From assembly GCF_000244915.1 (NCBI RefSeq), contig NZ_CM001442.1, positions 4,464,001 through 4,528,000 of the forward strand: a stretch of DNA of 64,000 bases, read 5' to 3'. The notes under the pieces were generated by a model. The model was not told the origin of the DNA and did not search any database. It was given only the letters and a program-made list of their open reading frames with translations. Source of the DNA: Bradyrhizobium sp. WSM471. GTDB lineage: Bacteria; Pseudomonadota; Alphaproteobacteria; Rhizobiales; Xanthobacteraceae. The translations under genes were made by a program, and so were the position numbers. The first letter of the stretch is position 1. Every line of letters begins with the position of its first letter. Below are positions 1 through 8,841 of the stretch, in pieces.

Positions 1-2
1 GC

Positions 3-194
3 GGCGGCGTCTATATCGCCGGCGGAATTGTGCCGCGCTTTCCCGACTTCCTTGCAGCCTCCGCATTCCGGGCGCGCTTCGAAGCCAAGGGACGCTTCCA
101 GGACTATCTCCGCGACATCCCGACCAGACTGGTCACGAAACCCGATGCGAGTTTTGTTGGCCTGACGATGTTCGCCGAGCACAACCAGCCTTAA
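3..194 (+). CDS. glk: Glucokinase, C-terminal end (partial)
   Basis: The window opens inside this gene. The 63 residues present read as the C-terminus of a bacterial glucokinase (ATP-dependent glucose to glucose-6-phosphate, cytoplasmic). They include the GGVYIAGGIVPR motif, followed by the FLAASAFRARFEAKGRF stretch and the short tail ending in a TAA. The glycine-rich motif is characteristic of the E. coli-type Glk family. The catalytic and ATP-binding N-terminal part lies outside the window, so enzyme activity cannot be judged here. Alternative: another ROK/hexokinase-superfamily sugar kinase, but the tail fits Glk best. Confidence 0.8.
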   Translation, partial: GGVYIAGGIVPRFPDFLAASAFRARFEAKGRFQDYLRDIPTRLVTKPDASFVGLTMFAEHNQP

Positions 195-336
195 CGGCGC
201 GCGCCTCCGGCCGCGGGTTCCAGTCATGCACAGCTGATTGCACAGCACGCGCGCTCGGCGCGGGATCGTGCTTGCGCGCACGTCCCGGATGAGAAACAAT
301 CCTGGCTTGTGTGTGGCGTAGTTGCGGGGGCGTGAC

Positions 337-540
337 ATGCGTAAGCAGGATTTGGGTTTCGACTATCACCGCTATCACCGCCTTCTGCTCGAGGCGGACG
401 ACGAGGGCAAGCGGCTGGCGCTGATCGAGCTCTTGATCGAGGAAAAGGCGCGTGACCGGCTTGCCGCCCAGCGCGCTTCGGACCGCGCCGCCATGACAGC
501 CCACACTATCGCTACCGTGCTGAAGAACGGGCGCCCGTGA
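337..540 (+). CDS. Small conserved hypothetical protein
   Basis: A 67-residue charged, soluble protein beginning MRKQDLGFDYHRYH. The ATG at 337 is preceded by a GCGGGGG stretch 6 nt upstream, a usable ribosome binding site; a TTG 15 bases earlier in the same frame is a less likely start. The body is rich in Glu, Arg and Leu and probably alpha-helical, with no transmembrane segment and no motif I recognise. It stands alone between glk and another small gene. Function unknown. Confidence 0.55.
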   Translation: MRKQDLGFDYHRYHRLLLEADDEGKRLALIELLIEEKARDRLAAQRASDRAAMTAHTIATVLKNGRP

Positions 541-677
541 AACGAATGATTGCGCTACTGTGCCCGAAAACGCGGCATCAATTGCCATTTCGTTAACGAT
601 CCCTCGAAAGCTCGCGTCAAACTTTTTGCTCTAGAAGTTCCCTCACCTGATCCAATTCAGGGGCAACAAAGGGGGGA

Positions 678-839
678 ATGAACATGAGCATGATTTCGAT
701 CGCCGCGATGCCGGCCACCATCGAAACCCGTTTGGCCGATTCTTCGTTCAAGACCATCTTGCTGTTTTGCTGCACGGGCCTGGCCGCCTCGTTCGGCCTG
801 ATGGCGCACGGCATCGATCTCGGCGCCGGCCTGATGTGA
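678..839 (+). CDS. Small membrane protein, 53 aa
   Basis: An ATG preceded by an A-rich, G-rich ribosome binding site (AAAGGGGGGA directly upstream) opens a 53-codon frame. The protein has a polar N-terminal half and one hydrophobic stretch (about residues 26-45, including ILLFCCTGLAASFGLM), so it is probably a single-pass inner membrane peptide. A strong hairpin terminator follows 22 bp after the stop, which gives a complete one-gene transcription unit. No known family is recognised. Confidence 0.6.
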   Translation: MNMSMISIAAMPATIETRLADSSFKTILLFCCTGLAASFGLMAHGIDLGAGLM

Positions 840-860
840 GACGCGACGCATTCCGTCGCG

Positions 861-897
861 AAATGGCCGCCCCTGACGGGCGGCCATTTTGTTTTTG
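861..897 (+). terminator. Intrinsic terminator after the 53-aa gene
   Basis: A perfect stem (AAATGGCCGCCC paired with GGGCGGCCATTT) with a short CTGAC-type loop is followed by TTGTTTTTGG. It lies between the 53-aa gene and the convergent response regulator gene. The T-tract favours plus-strand termination; on the minus strand the stem is followed by only three T residues. Confidence 0.8.
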
Positions 898-900
898 GTT

Positions 901-1278
901 TCAGTGCGGCGTCTTCGCTGCCGCTTCCGGAAACATCGAATCGATCATCGCCCTGAGCTGATCGATCGAAATCGGCTTGCGCAGGATCGGCCGGCGCCTG
1001 AGCAAGGACGGCAGCAGCTCCGGACCGTAGCCCGTGGCGAACAAAAACGGCTTGCCGCGACGCTCGATCAAATCGGCGACCGGATCGACGTAGAGGCCCT
1101 TGAGATTGATGTCGAGGATCGCAAGATCGTACTGCGCGGTCATGGCGAAAGCGCTGGCGTCCCGAACATTATCCGCTTCCGCGGCGACGTGGTGGCCGAG
1201 TTCCCCCACCATGTCCGCCATCATCATCCGGATCAACGTCTCGTCTTCGACCAGGAAAACGGAGAGTCCGTCCGCCAT
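901..1278 (-). CDS. Single-domain response regulator (CheY-like receiver)
   Basis: A 125-residue receiver domain with no output domain. The acidic pocket is visible (E11, D12 in LVEDE), the phospho-acceptor is D56 in AILDINL, the conserved Thr is T82 in ATGYG, and the conserved Lys is K101 in RKPIS. The protein should accept a phosphoryl group from a histidine kinase and act by protein contact. No kinase gene is adjacent, so the partner is elsewhere. It resembles the stand-alone receivers of Rhizobiales stress and HWE-kinase pathways; that link is inference. Confidence 0.85.
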   Translation of the reverse strand: MADGLSVFLVEDETLIRMMMADMVGELGHHVAAEADNVRDASAFAMTAQYDLAILDINLKGLYVDPVADLIERRGKPFLFATGYGPELLPSLLRRRPILRKPISIDQLRAMIDSMFPEAAAKTPH

Positions 1279-1389
1279 ATCAACCCCGCCATCAGCTTCC
1301 GAAGCTAATCATAACCGAATCGCGAAGAGGATTCACGAATTCGTGGCGGGCGCCGTTAATTCAGACGCGCCCGATCGGATTCAACTTGA

Positions 1390-2178
1390 TCAATCCAGCC
1401 CTCGTTCATGGCTGAGCCGCACCATCTCCTGCACGAACACCTGCTTCTGCTTGTCATCGAGGCTCGAATAGAGGGGCTCGGCGGCGTCGGCGACATTGCG
1501 CTGATCGGCAGCGCGGTCGATGAGGAATTGGGCTTCGTTGCGCATCTGCTCGACGATGTCGTCGGGAGGATCCCGCTTGGCGCGCGCAACCCGCAGGTTG
1601 AGCCGCTCGGCACCGTTATGCCCGAGGTAGTGCATGGCGCTCGAGAAGCCGTACCAGTGCTTCTCCTGCTCGGGCGTGAGGTTCAGTTCGGCCTTGATCC
1701 GCTCGATATAGGAGTCGCTGTTGGTGACGATCTGGTCGGCGGTCAATTGCGGCGCGCCGGTCTGGGTCAGGACCGTGACATCCTTGTCCTGCGGCGCGTT
1801 CTTCGCCTCCTTGCTCGCCTTGGCGCCCTTGCCCGGCTTGGCGCTCTTGGCATCCTTGTCCTTGCCGGCGCCCTGCTTGGCGTCCTTGGCCGCATCCTTG
1901 CTGGCGTCCTTGCTCGCATCTTTGGCTGCAGGCGCCTGATTGCCATTATTGCCAACGCCGAGCACGCCGGTGAAGACACCGACCACACCGCCGATGGCGC
2001 CGCCGAGCACGCCACCGACCGGACCTGCCGCCTTGTTCCCGGCCGCCGCTCCTTCCTGAACCCCTTTGACCAGGCCTTGAGCGTTCGCCGCGGCTGCGCC
2101 GAGCAGCAACACGACAACGGATCCCAGCGCGAACCATCGTCGCAGGTTAAGCCGCGCGGGCGGCGCCGGGTTGATCAT
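1390..2178 (-). CDS. Secreted Spy/LTxxQ-motif family protein with Lys-Asp repeats
   Basis: Start chosen at the ATG giving MINPAPPARLNLRR, which has GGAGA 9 nt upstream; an in-frame ATG four codons earlier lacks a comparable site. The 262-residue product has a signal sequence or N-terminal membrane anchor (hydrophobic stretch WFALGSVVVLLLGAAAANA), a glycine-rich segment, then a low-complexity run of KDASKDASKDAAKDAK-type repeats. The C-terminal half is helical and contains LNLTPEQEKHW, matching the LTxxQ motif of Spy/CpxP-like periplasmic proteins. Likely a periplasmic stress or chaperone-like protein; exact role unknown. Confidence 0.7.
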   Translation of the reverse strand: MINPAPPARLNLRRWFALGSVVVLLLGAAAANAQGLVKGVQEGAAAGNKAAGPVGGVLGGAIGGVVGVFTGVLGVGNNGNQAPAAKDASKDASKDAAKDAKQGAGKDKDAKSAKPGKGAKASKEAKNAPQDKDVTVLTQTGAPQLTADQIVTNSDSYIERIKAELNLTPEQEKHWYGFSSAMHYLGHNGAERLNLRVARAKRDPPDDIVEQMRNEAQFLIDRAADQRNVADAAEPLYSSLDDKQKQVFVQEMVRLSHERGLD

Positions 2179-2662
2179 TCTGGTCTCCATCTCGATCTGA
2201 TTAGGCTGTTGGGGGTGAGAACCACTTGCCAGTTGCAACTCTATCGTTTTCACCGCTTCGAGGTCTAGCCAAGGGCAATTGCTATCCACGCCCGAAAAGT
2301 CTTTGCCGCGAGGTGCTTATGCAGGCTCCTTGGAAACTGCGGCGTAATTGCGCACATGTCGGTCTGGCGCGCCAACGCCGAGTGTGCGTCGCAAAACAAC
2401 CGGCCGTGGTTCATGGCCCGCGCATAATGTCGAGGGCGCTGCCGCGTTCCCGGACACAACGTTAGTTCTAGGCGCAAGCCGTTCGGTTTTCTCGACAGAC
2501 GCAATCAATCATGATCTGATCGCGCTACCAATTTGCCTTCGAAGCCGACGGCATCAACAAGAAACGTCGAACAAGAAACTTTAGAAAAGAAGATCAAAAG
2601 TAGAACTCGGAAGAGTTCAGAGGAAACGCCAGAACAATAAAACACCCAAGCGAGGAAACGAG
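2179..2662. other. 484-bp intergenic region
   Basis: Divergent region between the Spy-like gene (minus) and the ABC transporter operon (plus). It contains short frames in several phases but none with a convincing ribosome binding site or protein-like composition. The last ~100 bp before 2663 is unusually A-rich for this genome and ends in GAGGAAACG, the ribosome binding site of the binding-protein gene; it is probably the operon's mRNA leader. Promoters for both directions are expected here, but I could not place a convincing -35/-10 pair. Confidence 0.5.
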
Positions 2663-4003
2663 ATGTCACGCAAGAACCTGACGCGACGTCAATTTGTGGC
2701 TGCCACTGCAATGTCCTCCACGGCGCTGATCGCGGCGCCCTATGTCCGAGGCGCTTACGCCGCCGGCAAGCTCTCGATCGGCTTCTGGGACCACTGGGTG
2801 CCCGGCGCCAACGATGCCTCCAAAGCTCTCGTCAACGAATGGGCGGCGAAGGAGAAAGTCGAAGTCTCGATCGACTACATCACCAGCAACAACAACAAGA
2901 TCCAGCTCACCGTTGCGGCGGAAGCCCAGGCCAAATCCGGTCACGACATCTTGCAGATGCCGACCTGGTGGCCGCACGCCTATTCTGAAAACCTCGAGCC
3001 GCTCAATGATGTCATGGAGCCGCTCCTCAAGCAGAACGGCGACGTCAACGGCACGGTCAAATATCTCGGCCAGGCCGGCGGCAAATGGCTCGGCATCCCC
3101 GCGACCCCGGGAAGCCAGATCAAGGGGCCCTGCTCCCGCATCGACCTCATGAAGAAGCATGCAGGCATCGACGTGCAGGAGATGTATCCGGCCGGCGGCC
3201 CGCCAAAAGCCGACAACTGGACACTGGACACGTTCCTGAAGGCGGCCGAAGCCTGCCAGAAGGGCGGCGTCCCCTTCGGTATTGGGCTTGGCGAAACCAC
3301 CGACAGCGTCGACACGGCCGGTGCAATCTTCCAGTCGTTCGGGGCAGAGCTCGTCAACGCCAAGGGCGACGTCACGGTCAAGACCGACGCCGTTCGTCAG
3401 GCGCTCGAATACTACAAGAAGCTGATTGCGTTCCTGCCGCCCGACGCGCCGTCCTGGGATGACGCCTCGAACAACAAATGGCTGATCTCCGGTCGCGGCG
3501 CCATGATCCTGAATCCGCCGAGCGCCTGGGCCGTCGCCAAACGCGACGCTCCTCAGGTCGCCGAGCAGTGTTGGACTCACGGCTTCCCGGCGGGGCCAAA
3601 AGGCCGTTTCGCACCCTACCTTCCGTACTTCTGGGGACTCTGGAGCTTCAGCAAGAACAAGGAAGCGGGCAAGAGCCTACTCACACATCTGTCGCAGCCG
3701 TCATCGATCGAGAAGTTCGTCGCGGCAAGCGGCGGCTACGATCTGCCCGCCTATGCCAACCTGACGACCTTGAAAACCTGGGCGGAGGAAGGACCGCCGA
3801 AGGGCACGCTCTTCCATTATCCGAACCCCTACAATCATCAGACACTGTCGATCGCCGCGTCTCCGGCGCCGCCTAAGATCGCCCAGCAGATTTACTTCCA
3901 GGCGACGCTGACCAAGATGGCGCTGCGTTTCGCGCAGGGCGAGAAGATGGAGACCACACTTGCCTGGGCAGAGGGCGAGTGCGAGGGCTTCATGCGGAGT
4001 TAG
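2663..4003 (+). CDS. ABC transporter substrate-binding protein, Tat-exported, family 1
   Basis: A 446-residue extracellular solute-binding protein of the carbohydrate (family 1, MalE-like) type. The N-terminus carries a twin-arginine signal (RKNLTRRQFVA followed by a hydrophobic stretch and a likely cleavage after GAYA), so it is probably folded before export. The mature part has the family pattern FWDHWVPG and a Trp-rich C-terminal half. It is first in an operon with two MalF/MalG-type permeases and a MalK/UgpC-type ATPase, so it delivers substrate to that importer. The substrate is not evident; a sugar, polyol or sugar acid is likely. Confidence 0.88.
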   Translation: MSRKNLTRRQFVAATAMSSTALIAAPYVRGAYAAGKLSIGFWDHWVPGANDASKALVNEWAAKEKVEVSIDYITSNNNKIQLTVAAEAQAKSGHDILQMPTWWPHAYSENLEPLNDVMEPLLKQNGDVNGTVKYLGQAGGKWLGIPATPGSQIKGPCSRIDLMKKHAGIDVQEMYPAGGPPKADNWTLDTFLKAAEACQKGGVPFGIGLGETTDSVDTAGAIFQSFGAELVNAKGDVTVKTDAVRQALEYYKKLIAFLPPDAPSWDDASNNKWLISGRGAMILNPPSAWAVAKRDAPQVAEQCWTHGFPAGPKGRFAPYLPYFWGLWSFSKNKEAGKSLLTHLSQPSSIEKFVAASGGYDLPAYANLTTLKTWAEEGPPKGTLFHYPNPYNHQTLSIAASPAPPKIAQQIYFQATLTKMALRFAQGEKMETTLAWAEGECEGFMRS

Positions 4004-4132
4004 CCCGATGTGCTACGGCGGTTCACGCGTGAGGCGTGAGCCGCCGGCGCAACTCCTGGTCCCGCCTCCCGCCACAGGGAAGCCGACCGACAGGGCCGGC
4101 ATCCCGTTCGACACCTTGAAGGAATATCTGTC

Positions 4133-5071
4133 ATGGCCGACGTCGTCGTTGAGCAAGGTCGCGTGGTCCCTGCACGGAGCGCCCGCAAGCGAACGAGTCT
4201 CCGCAAAGCTATGGGGCGCAAATCGACGGCGGCGTTCCTGCTGACGCTGCCGCTGATCCTCCTGATTGCGCTGCTCGTGCTCTATCCTGCGATCTATTCG
4301 ATCCACCTCGCCTCCCTGAACAAGTCGATGCAGAAGTTCGTCGGCTTCGGCAATTTCACCTTCCTGTTCAAGCGCGACACGTTCTGGATGGTGGTGCAGC
4401 AATCCTGCATTTTCGCGCTCACAGCGGTGTTCTTCAAGGCGCTGATGGGATTCATCGTCGCGCATTTCGTGCACAACATTCCCGCCAAAGGCCAACGCAA
4501 ATGGCGCGGCATGCTGCTCGTGCCGTGGGTAATCCCGCCGGCGATGAGCACGCTGGCATGGCTGTGGCTGTTCGACCCCTCCTACAGCGCCTTCAACTAC
4601 ACACTGTCGTTCTTCGGCATCGGTCCGATCAACTGGCTCGGCGACACGTCGTGGGCGCGCTTTTCCGTCATCCTGGTCAATGTCTGGTACGGCGCACCGT
4701 TCTTTATGATCATGTATCTGGCGGCGCTCAAATCTGTTCCGGATCAGCTCTATGAGGCCGCAGCGATCGACGGCGCGAATTGGTGGCAGAAGATCTGGTT
4801 CGTCACCCTGCCGATGATGCGCAACATCATCGCCATCACCACGTTGTTCTCGCTGATCGTGACCTTCGCCAACTTCGACATTGTCCGGATCCTGACGTCG
4901 GGCGGCCCGCTTGATCGCACCCACATTTTTGCGACGTGGGCTTTCAAGGTCGGCATCGAGGGCAGCGATATTCCGCTTGGCGCCAGCGTCTCGCTGTTCA
5001 TGGTGCCTATCCTCGCCGTCGCAGCGATCTTCATCCTGCGCGATGTCAACAAACGCGGGAACGAAGCCTGA
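4133..5071 (+). CDS. ABC transporter permease, MalF/UgpA type
   Basis: A 312-residue inner membrane permease with about six transmembrane helices. The first begins around LLTLPLILLIALLVLYPAIY. The EAAxxxxG cytoplasmic loop that contacts the ATPase is present (YEAAAIDGANWWQKIWFVTLP). The start at 4133 has GAAGGA upstream. It follows the binding-protein gene by 129 bp and its stop overlaps the next permease start by one base, which indicates translational coupling. Together with the next protein it forms the translocation channel. Confidence 0.9.
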   Translation: MADVVVEQGRVVPARSARKRTSLRKAMGRKSTAAFLLTLPLILLIALLVLYPAIYSIHLASLNKSMQKFVGFGNFTFLFKRDTFWMVVQQSCIFALTAVFFKALMGFIVAHFVHNIPAKGQRKWRGMLLVPWVIPPAMSTLAWLWLFDPSYSAFNYTLSFFGIGPINWLGDTSWARFSVILVNVWYGAPFFMIMYLAALKSVPDQLYEAAAIDGANWWQKIWFVTLPMMRNIIAITTLFSLIVTFANFDIVRILTSGGPLDRTHIFATWAFKVGIEGSDIPLGASVSLFMVPILAVAAIFILRDVNKRGNEA

Positions 5072-5982
5072 TGAGCACGCTTGCAATCGACAAGACCGGT
5101 CCGACACGCAAGGTCAAGCTTGGCAGCATGAGCCGCGACCGCACCTGGGCGCTGCGCTGGTCGTACTTCTTTCTCGTGTTGTTTGCGATCTTCTCGCTGA
5201 CACCGCCGCTCTACATGCTGATCACTTCGCTCAAGAGCAGTGCTGAAATCTCGGCCGCGACAAATCCGTGGTGGGTGTTCCACCCCACACTGTCGAACTA
5301 TGTCGAGCTTCTGACCTCGAACCAGTTCCTCCGTTTCTTCTGGAATTCGGCGATCGTTTCGATCGTGGTCGTCATCATCACCATGTTGATCAGCATCCCC
5401 TCGGCCTTCGCGCTCGCGCGCATGAAGTTCTGGGGCTCGACGACGCTCGCCACGGGAGTGTTTCTGACCTACCTGGTTCCGGACAGTCTCTTGTTCATTC
5501 CGCTATTCAAAATGCTCGCTGCGGTCCAGGACATCACGGGCATTACGTTGCTCAATCGCTGGTATGTGCTGCTGTTCGTCTATCCGACGCTGACAGTGCC
5601 ATTCTGCACTTGGATCATGATCGGCTATTTTGCCTCGATCCCGAAGGAGCTCGATGAGGCCGCCATCATCGACGGCGCTTCCTGGCTCCAGACCCTGACG
5701 CGGATTTTCATCCCCGTCGCCCTGCCCGGCCTGATCGCGGCGACCATCTTCGCCTTCACCGTGTCCTGGGCGCAGTTCCTCTATCCCCTGGTGTTCACGA
5801 CATCCATCGACCAGCTCGTGCTGCCGGTCGGCATCACCACTACGCTGATCAAGGGTGACGTTTTCAACTGGGGGCAGATCATGACCGGCGCGCTGCTTGG
5901 CGCAGCCCCGCCGCTGGTCATCTACGCCTTCCTGATGGACTATTACATTGCCGGCCTGACCGCCGGCGCGACAAAGGGTTGA
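5071..5982 (+). CDS. ABC transporter permease, MalG/UgpE type
   Basis: A 303-residue second permease subunit. The ATG at 5071 shares its A with the preceding TGA, so this start is favoured over a longer upstream frame that lacks family similarity. A polar N-terminus is followed by about six membrane segments, and the EAA loop is present as DEAAIIDGASWLQTLTRIFIP. It pairs with the preceding MalF-type subunit. The gene ends 6 bp before the ATPase gene, so all are probably co-transcribed. Confidence 0.9.
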   Translation: MSTLAIDKTGPTRKVKLGSMSRDRTWALRWSYFFLVLFAIFSLTPPLYMLITSLKSSAEISAATNPWWVFHPTLSNYVELLTSNQFLRFFWNSAIVSIVVVIITMLISIPSAFALARMKFWGSTTLATGVFLTYLVPDSLLFIPLFKMLAAVQDITGITLLNRWYVLLFVYPTLTVPFCTWIMIGYFASIPKELDEAAIIDGASWLQTLTRIFIPVALPGLIAATIFAFTVSWAQFLYPLVFTTSIDQLVLPVGITTTLIKGDVFNWGQIMTGALLGAAPPLVIYAFLMDYYIAGLTAGATKG

Positions 5983-5988
5983 TGTCTT

Positions 5989-7089
5989 ATGGCTGAGGTT
6001 GCGTTGCGGAAGGTGATCAAGCGTTACGACGACGTCGAGGCGGTGCGCGGCATCGATCTCGACATCTCCGATCATGAGTTCATCGTGCTCGTCGGCCCCT
6101 CCGGCTGCGGCAAGTCGACGACGTTGCGGATGATCGCGGGGCTCGAGGACATCACCGACGGCGACATCATGATCGGCGGGGACGTCGTCAACGACGTGCC
6201 GCCGAAGGACCGCGACATCGCGATGGTGTTTCAGAACTACGCGCTCTACCCGCATATGACGGTCGCGGAGAACATGTCGTTCGGGCTGCGGCTCAAGCAC
6301 TATCCCAAGGCCGAGATCAAGGCGCGGGTGACCGAAGCTGCCCGCCTCCTCGACATCACCGACCTGATCGACCGCAAGCCGAAGCAGCTCTCCGGCGGCC
6401 AGCGCCAGCGCGTCGCCATGGGGCGGGCCATCGTGCGCAACCCGAAAGTCTTCCTGTTCGACGAGCCGCTGTCCAATCTCGATGCCAAGCTGCGCGTGCA
6501 GATGCGGATCGAGATCAAGAAGGTGCACCAAAAGGTGCGCACCACCACGGTCTACGTCACCCACGACCAGGTCGAGGCGATGACGCTGGCCGATCGCGTG
6601 GTGGTGATGAACAAGGGGCGGATCGAGCAGATCGGCACCCCGAACGAGCTCTACCACAAGCCGGCGACGCGCTTCGTCGCGGGCTTCATCGGCTCGCCGG
6701 CGATGAACTTCATTCCGTGCCGGCTCGAGGACGTCGGCGGCAAGCTCAACGTCCGCCTGACGGACCGCATCTCATTCCCGTTGCCGCCGGCCCGCGCCGC
6801 CCATTACAGCGCACTGCCCCGAGCTGAAAACCTCTTGCTCGGCATCCGTCCCGAACATCTCACGGAATCGCATGCGCATCTGGAGCCGGGTGTCGAGACC
6901 TTCGACACCGTGCTTGACGTCACCGAGCCGATGGGAATGGAGACGCTGGTCTATTTCGCATTGGACGGCACGCCGATCTGCGGCCGTGTCGATCCCAATG
7001 CGGGCGCCAAGGACGGCGGCCCCATGCGTTTGGCGATGGACCTCAACAATATGCACCTGCTAAACGAGGCGACCGGCGCCGTATTGTGA
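5989..7089 (+). CDS. ABC transporter ATP-binding protein, UgpC/MalK type
   Basis: A 366-residue ATPase of the CUT1 (carbohydrate) type. Visible motifs are Walker A (GPSGCGKST, about residue 39), the Q-loop, the ABC signature [14 protein letters not shown], Walker B ([13 protein letters not shown]) and the switch His in YVTHDQ. The C-terminal third is the regulatory TOBE/OB domain found in MalK/UgpC. It energises the two upstream permeases, forming a dimer on the cytoplasmic face. Full length for the family, with no missing catalytic residue. Confidence 0.93.
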   Translation: MAEVALRKVIKRYDDVEAVRGIDLDISDHEFIVLVGPSGCGKSTTLRMIAGLEDITDGDIMIGGDVVNDVPPKDRDIAMVFQNYALYPHMTVAENMSFGLRLKHYPKAEIKARVTEAARLLDITDLIDRKPKQLSGGQRQRVAMGRAIVRNPKVFLFDEPLSNLDAKLRVQMRIEIKKVHQKVRTTTVYVTHDQVEAMTLADRVVVMNKGRIEQIGTPNELYHKPATRFVAGFIGSPAMNFIPCRLEDVGGKLNVRLTDRISFPLPPARAAHYSALPRAENLLLGIRPEHLTESHAHLEPGVETFDTVLDVTEPMGMETLVYFALDGTPICGRVDPNAGAKDGGPMRLAMDLNNMHLLNEATGAVL

Positions 7090-7122
7090 CGGCCGGGCAA
7101 GAAACTCGTGCAGGTAGGGACG

Positions 7123-8112
7123 ATGTCGACCAACAAGAAGAAAATCTTTGTCACGCAAACTTTGTCGCAAGGGGCGCGCGCCCTCCTCACCCAGCGAGAT
7201 GACATCGAGCTCATCGAGTTTCCGAACCTGATCTCCGCCAGGGATTTCGAGGCCTTGCTGAAGAGCCACGCGCCGGTCCATGGCGTGGCGCTCGGCGCCA
7301 CCGCTTTCGGCGAGACCGAGCTCGAAGCCTCGAAGGACATGAAGGTGGTGACCCGGATCGGCGTCGGCTACGACGCCGTCGACGTCCCCGCCCTCTCCCG
7401 CCGCAAGGTGCCGCTGATGGTCGCGGGCAGCGCGAACTCGCCCTCGGTCGCCGAGCAGGCGCTGTTCATGATGCTGACGCTGGCCAAACGTGCGCAGGAG
7501 ATGCATTCCTGCGTCAAGGACGGCAAATGGGCCGACCGCCTCGGCATGCTGCCGTTCGATCTCTACGGCAAGACCGTCCTCATCATCGGCTTCGGCCGTA
7601 TCGGCACCCGCACCGCCAAGCGCTGCCTGGCGATGGACATGAATGTACAGGTCTATGATCCCTACAAGGGAGCCGCGGAGATCAAGGCAGCCGGCTGCGA
7701 GCCGGTCGCCGATCTCGATGCCGCGCTGCCGCACGCAGATTTCGTCACCATCCACTGCCCGAAGACGCCGGAGACCGTCGGCCTGTTCGACGCGGCGCGG
7801 ATCGGCCGGATGAAGCCGAAATCCTATCTCATTAACACCGCGCGCGGCGGCATCGTGAAGGAGGCGGCGCTGTACGACGCACTGGTCTCGGGCAAGCTCG
7901 CCGGCGCCGGCATCGACGTGTTCGAGGTCGAGCCGCCGCCGGTCAGCAACGCGCTATTCGCACTGCCCAACGTCATCATGGCCCCCCACGTCGCCGGCGT
8001 CACGGTCGAGGCGGTGAGCCGGATGAGCGAGCAGACCGCGCGCAACATCCTGAGTGTGCTGGACGGCGATCCCATCCGGCAGAACATCATCAATCAGGAC
8101 GTCTTGGGCTAG
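7123..8112 (+). CDS. D-2-hydroxyacid dehydrogenase (SerA-like)
   Basis: A 329-residue NAD-dependent dehydrogenase of the D-isomer 2-hydroxyacid family. The ATG at 7123 has a GGTAGGGA ribosome binding site; an upstream GTG in frame is less likely. The NAD-binding Rossmann motif is GFGRIGTRTAKRC. Catalytic residues occupy usual positions: Arg in NTARGG, Glu in the EVEPPP region, and His in PHVAG. It lies 33 bp after the ATPase gene of the importer, so it probably oxidises or reduces the imported compound or a product of it. It lacks an ACT domain, so phosphoglycerate dehydrogenase is only a family label. Confidence 0.85.
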   Translation: MSTNKKKIFVTQTLSQGARALLTQRDDIELIEFPNLISARDFEALLKSHAPVHGVALGATAFGETELEASKDMKVVTRIGVGYDAVDVPALSRRKVPLMVAGSANSPSVAEQALFMMLTLAKRAQEMHSCVKDGKWADRLGMLPFDLYGKTVLIIGFGRIGTRTAKRCLAMDMNVQVYDPYKGAAEIKAAGCEPVADLDAALPHADFVTIHCPKTPETVGLFDAARIGRMKPKSYLINTARGGIVKEAALYDALVSGKLAGAGIDVFEVEPPPVSNALFALPNVIMAPHVAGVTVEAVSRMSEQTARNILSVLDGDPIRQNIINQDVLG

Positions 8113-8137
8113 GCTGGTCTCCCGGGCGGTTCTTCTG

Positions 8138-8158
8138 GGCGGGCGGCGGCCGCCCGCC
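8138..8158 (+). terminator. GC-rich hairpin after the dehydrogenase gene
   Basis: A perfect 9-bp stem, GGCGGGCGG paired with CCGCCCGCC around a CGG loop, lies 26 bp after the stop of the hydroxyacid dehydrogenase gene. It is not followed by a T-tract, so it may be an mRNA-stabilising 3' structure or a weak terminator. Confidence 0.45.
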
Positions 8159-8172
8159 TTCGGAACGCCAGA

Positions 8173-8808
8173 ATGAGTCCCATTTTGGTGCAGATCGAGC
8201 CCTCACTCAGCCTTAATCAAACCCGCGTAATAGTCCGGCCGCGGCGGCAGTGGGACAGACTTGCCGGCCGCGTCGAGCTGGAGGATGGACCCTTGTCAGA
8301 GATCGACCCGACCGACCACGCGTTGGCGACCATTGCCAGCATCCTGGAGCACCCTGAACCCGTCCTCGTCGTGCGCGAGACCGAGACCGTGCGCGAAACC
8401 GAGACCGTCACCGTGACCGAAATGGTGGTTGCCGGTGAGCATGGGGTCGCGGACGAGCACGCGTTCGTCGACGAGCACCAGACGGTCGATGAGCATCCGG
8501 TGGTCGAGGAGCAGCCGCTGGTGCCGGAGCACACCGATGCCGACGGCTACAGCAAGGTCGGCCCCGGGCCGATGGTGGCGATCCGTCTGAAATGGACGGT
8601 CCATCGCGGCGACGACGGCCAGTTCTACGTCCACGAGACCATCGGCGAGCAGTCCGTGCCCGTGGTCAGCGGCCCGATGACCGGCGAAGCCGCGGTGCAT
8701 TTCGTCGACGCGCATGAGGACGAGGCACATCGGCGCTTCGAGGAGCTGCGCAGCGAGATCGCCGGCCGCAGCTCGCTCGCCGATTATGAGCGCAAGGGCG
8801 AAGCCTAG
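8173..8808 (+). CDS. Acidic hypothetical protein with Glu-Thr-Val and Asp-Glu-His repeats
   Basis: A 211-residue soluble protein, not recognised. The middle (about residues 70-120) is low-complexity: two RETETV units, then a series of short units built on DEH or EEQ spaced about seven residues (VADEHAF, VDEHQT, VDEHPV). The C-terminal part (about 130-211) looks like a compact domain (VAIRLKWTVHRGDDGQFYVHE) with a charged helical tail. No signal peptide or membrane segment. The start at 8173 lacks a strong ribosome binding site and an internal start is possible. Confidence 0.6.
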   Translation: MSPILVQIEPSLSLNQTRVIVRPRRQWDRLAGRVELEDGPLSEIDPTDHALATIASILEHPEPVLVVRETETVRETETVTVTEMVVAGEHGVADEHAFVDEHQTVDEHPVVEEQPLVPEHTDADGYSKVGPGPMVAIRLKWTVHRGDDGQFYVHETIGEQSVPVVSGPMTGEAAVHFVDAHEDEAHRRFEELRSEIAGRSSLADYERKGEA

Positions 8809-8841
8809 CGCGCTTTCGCACGACGTGGATGCCGGTTCGGC

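Noticed and set aside
2290..2584. Short frames of 60-80 codons on both strands upstream of the ABC transporter operon
   Set aside because: No ribosome binding sites and no protein-like pattern; more likely promoter and leader DNA.
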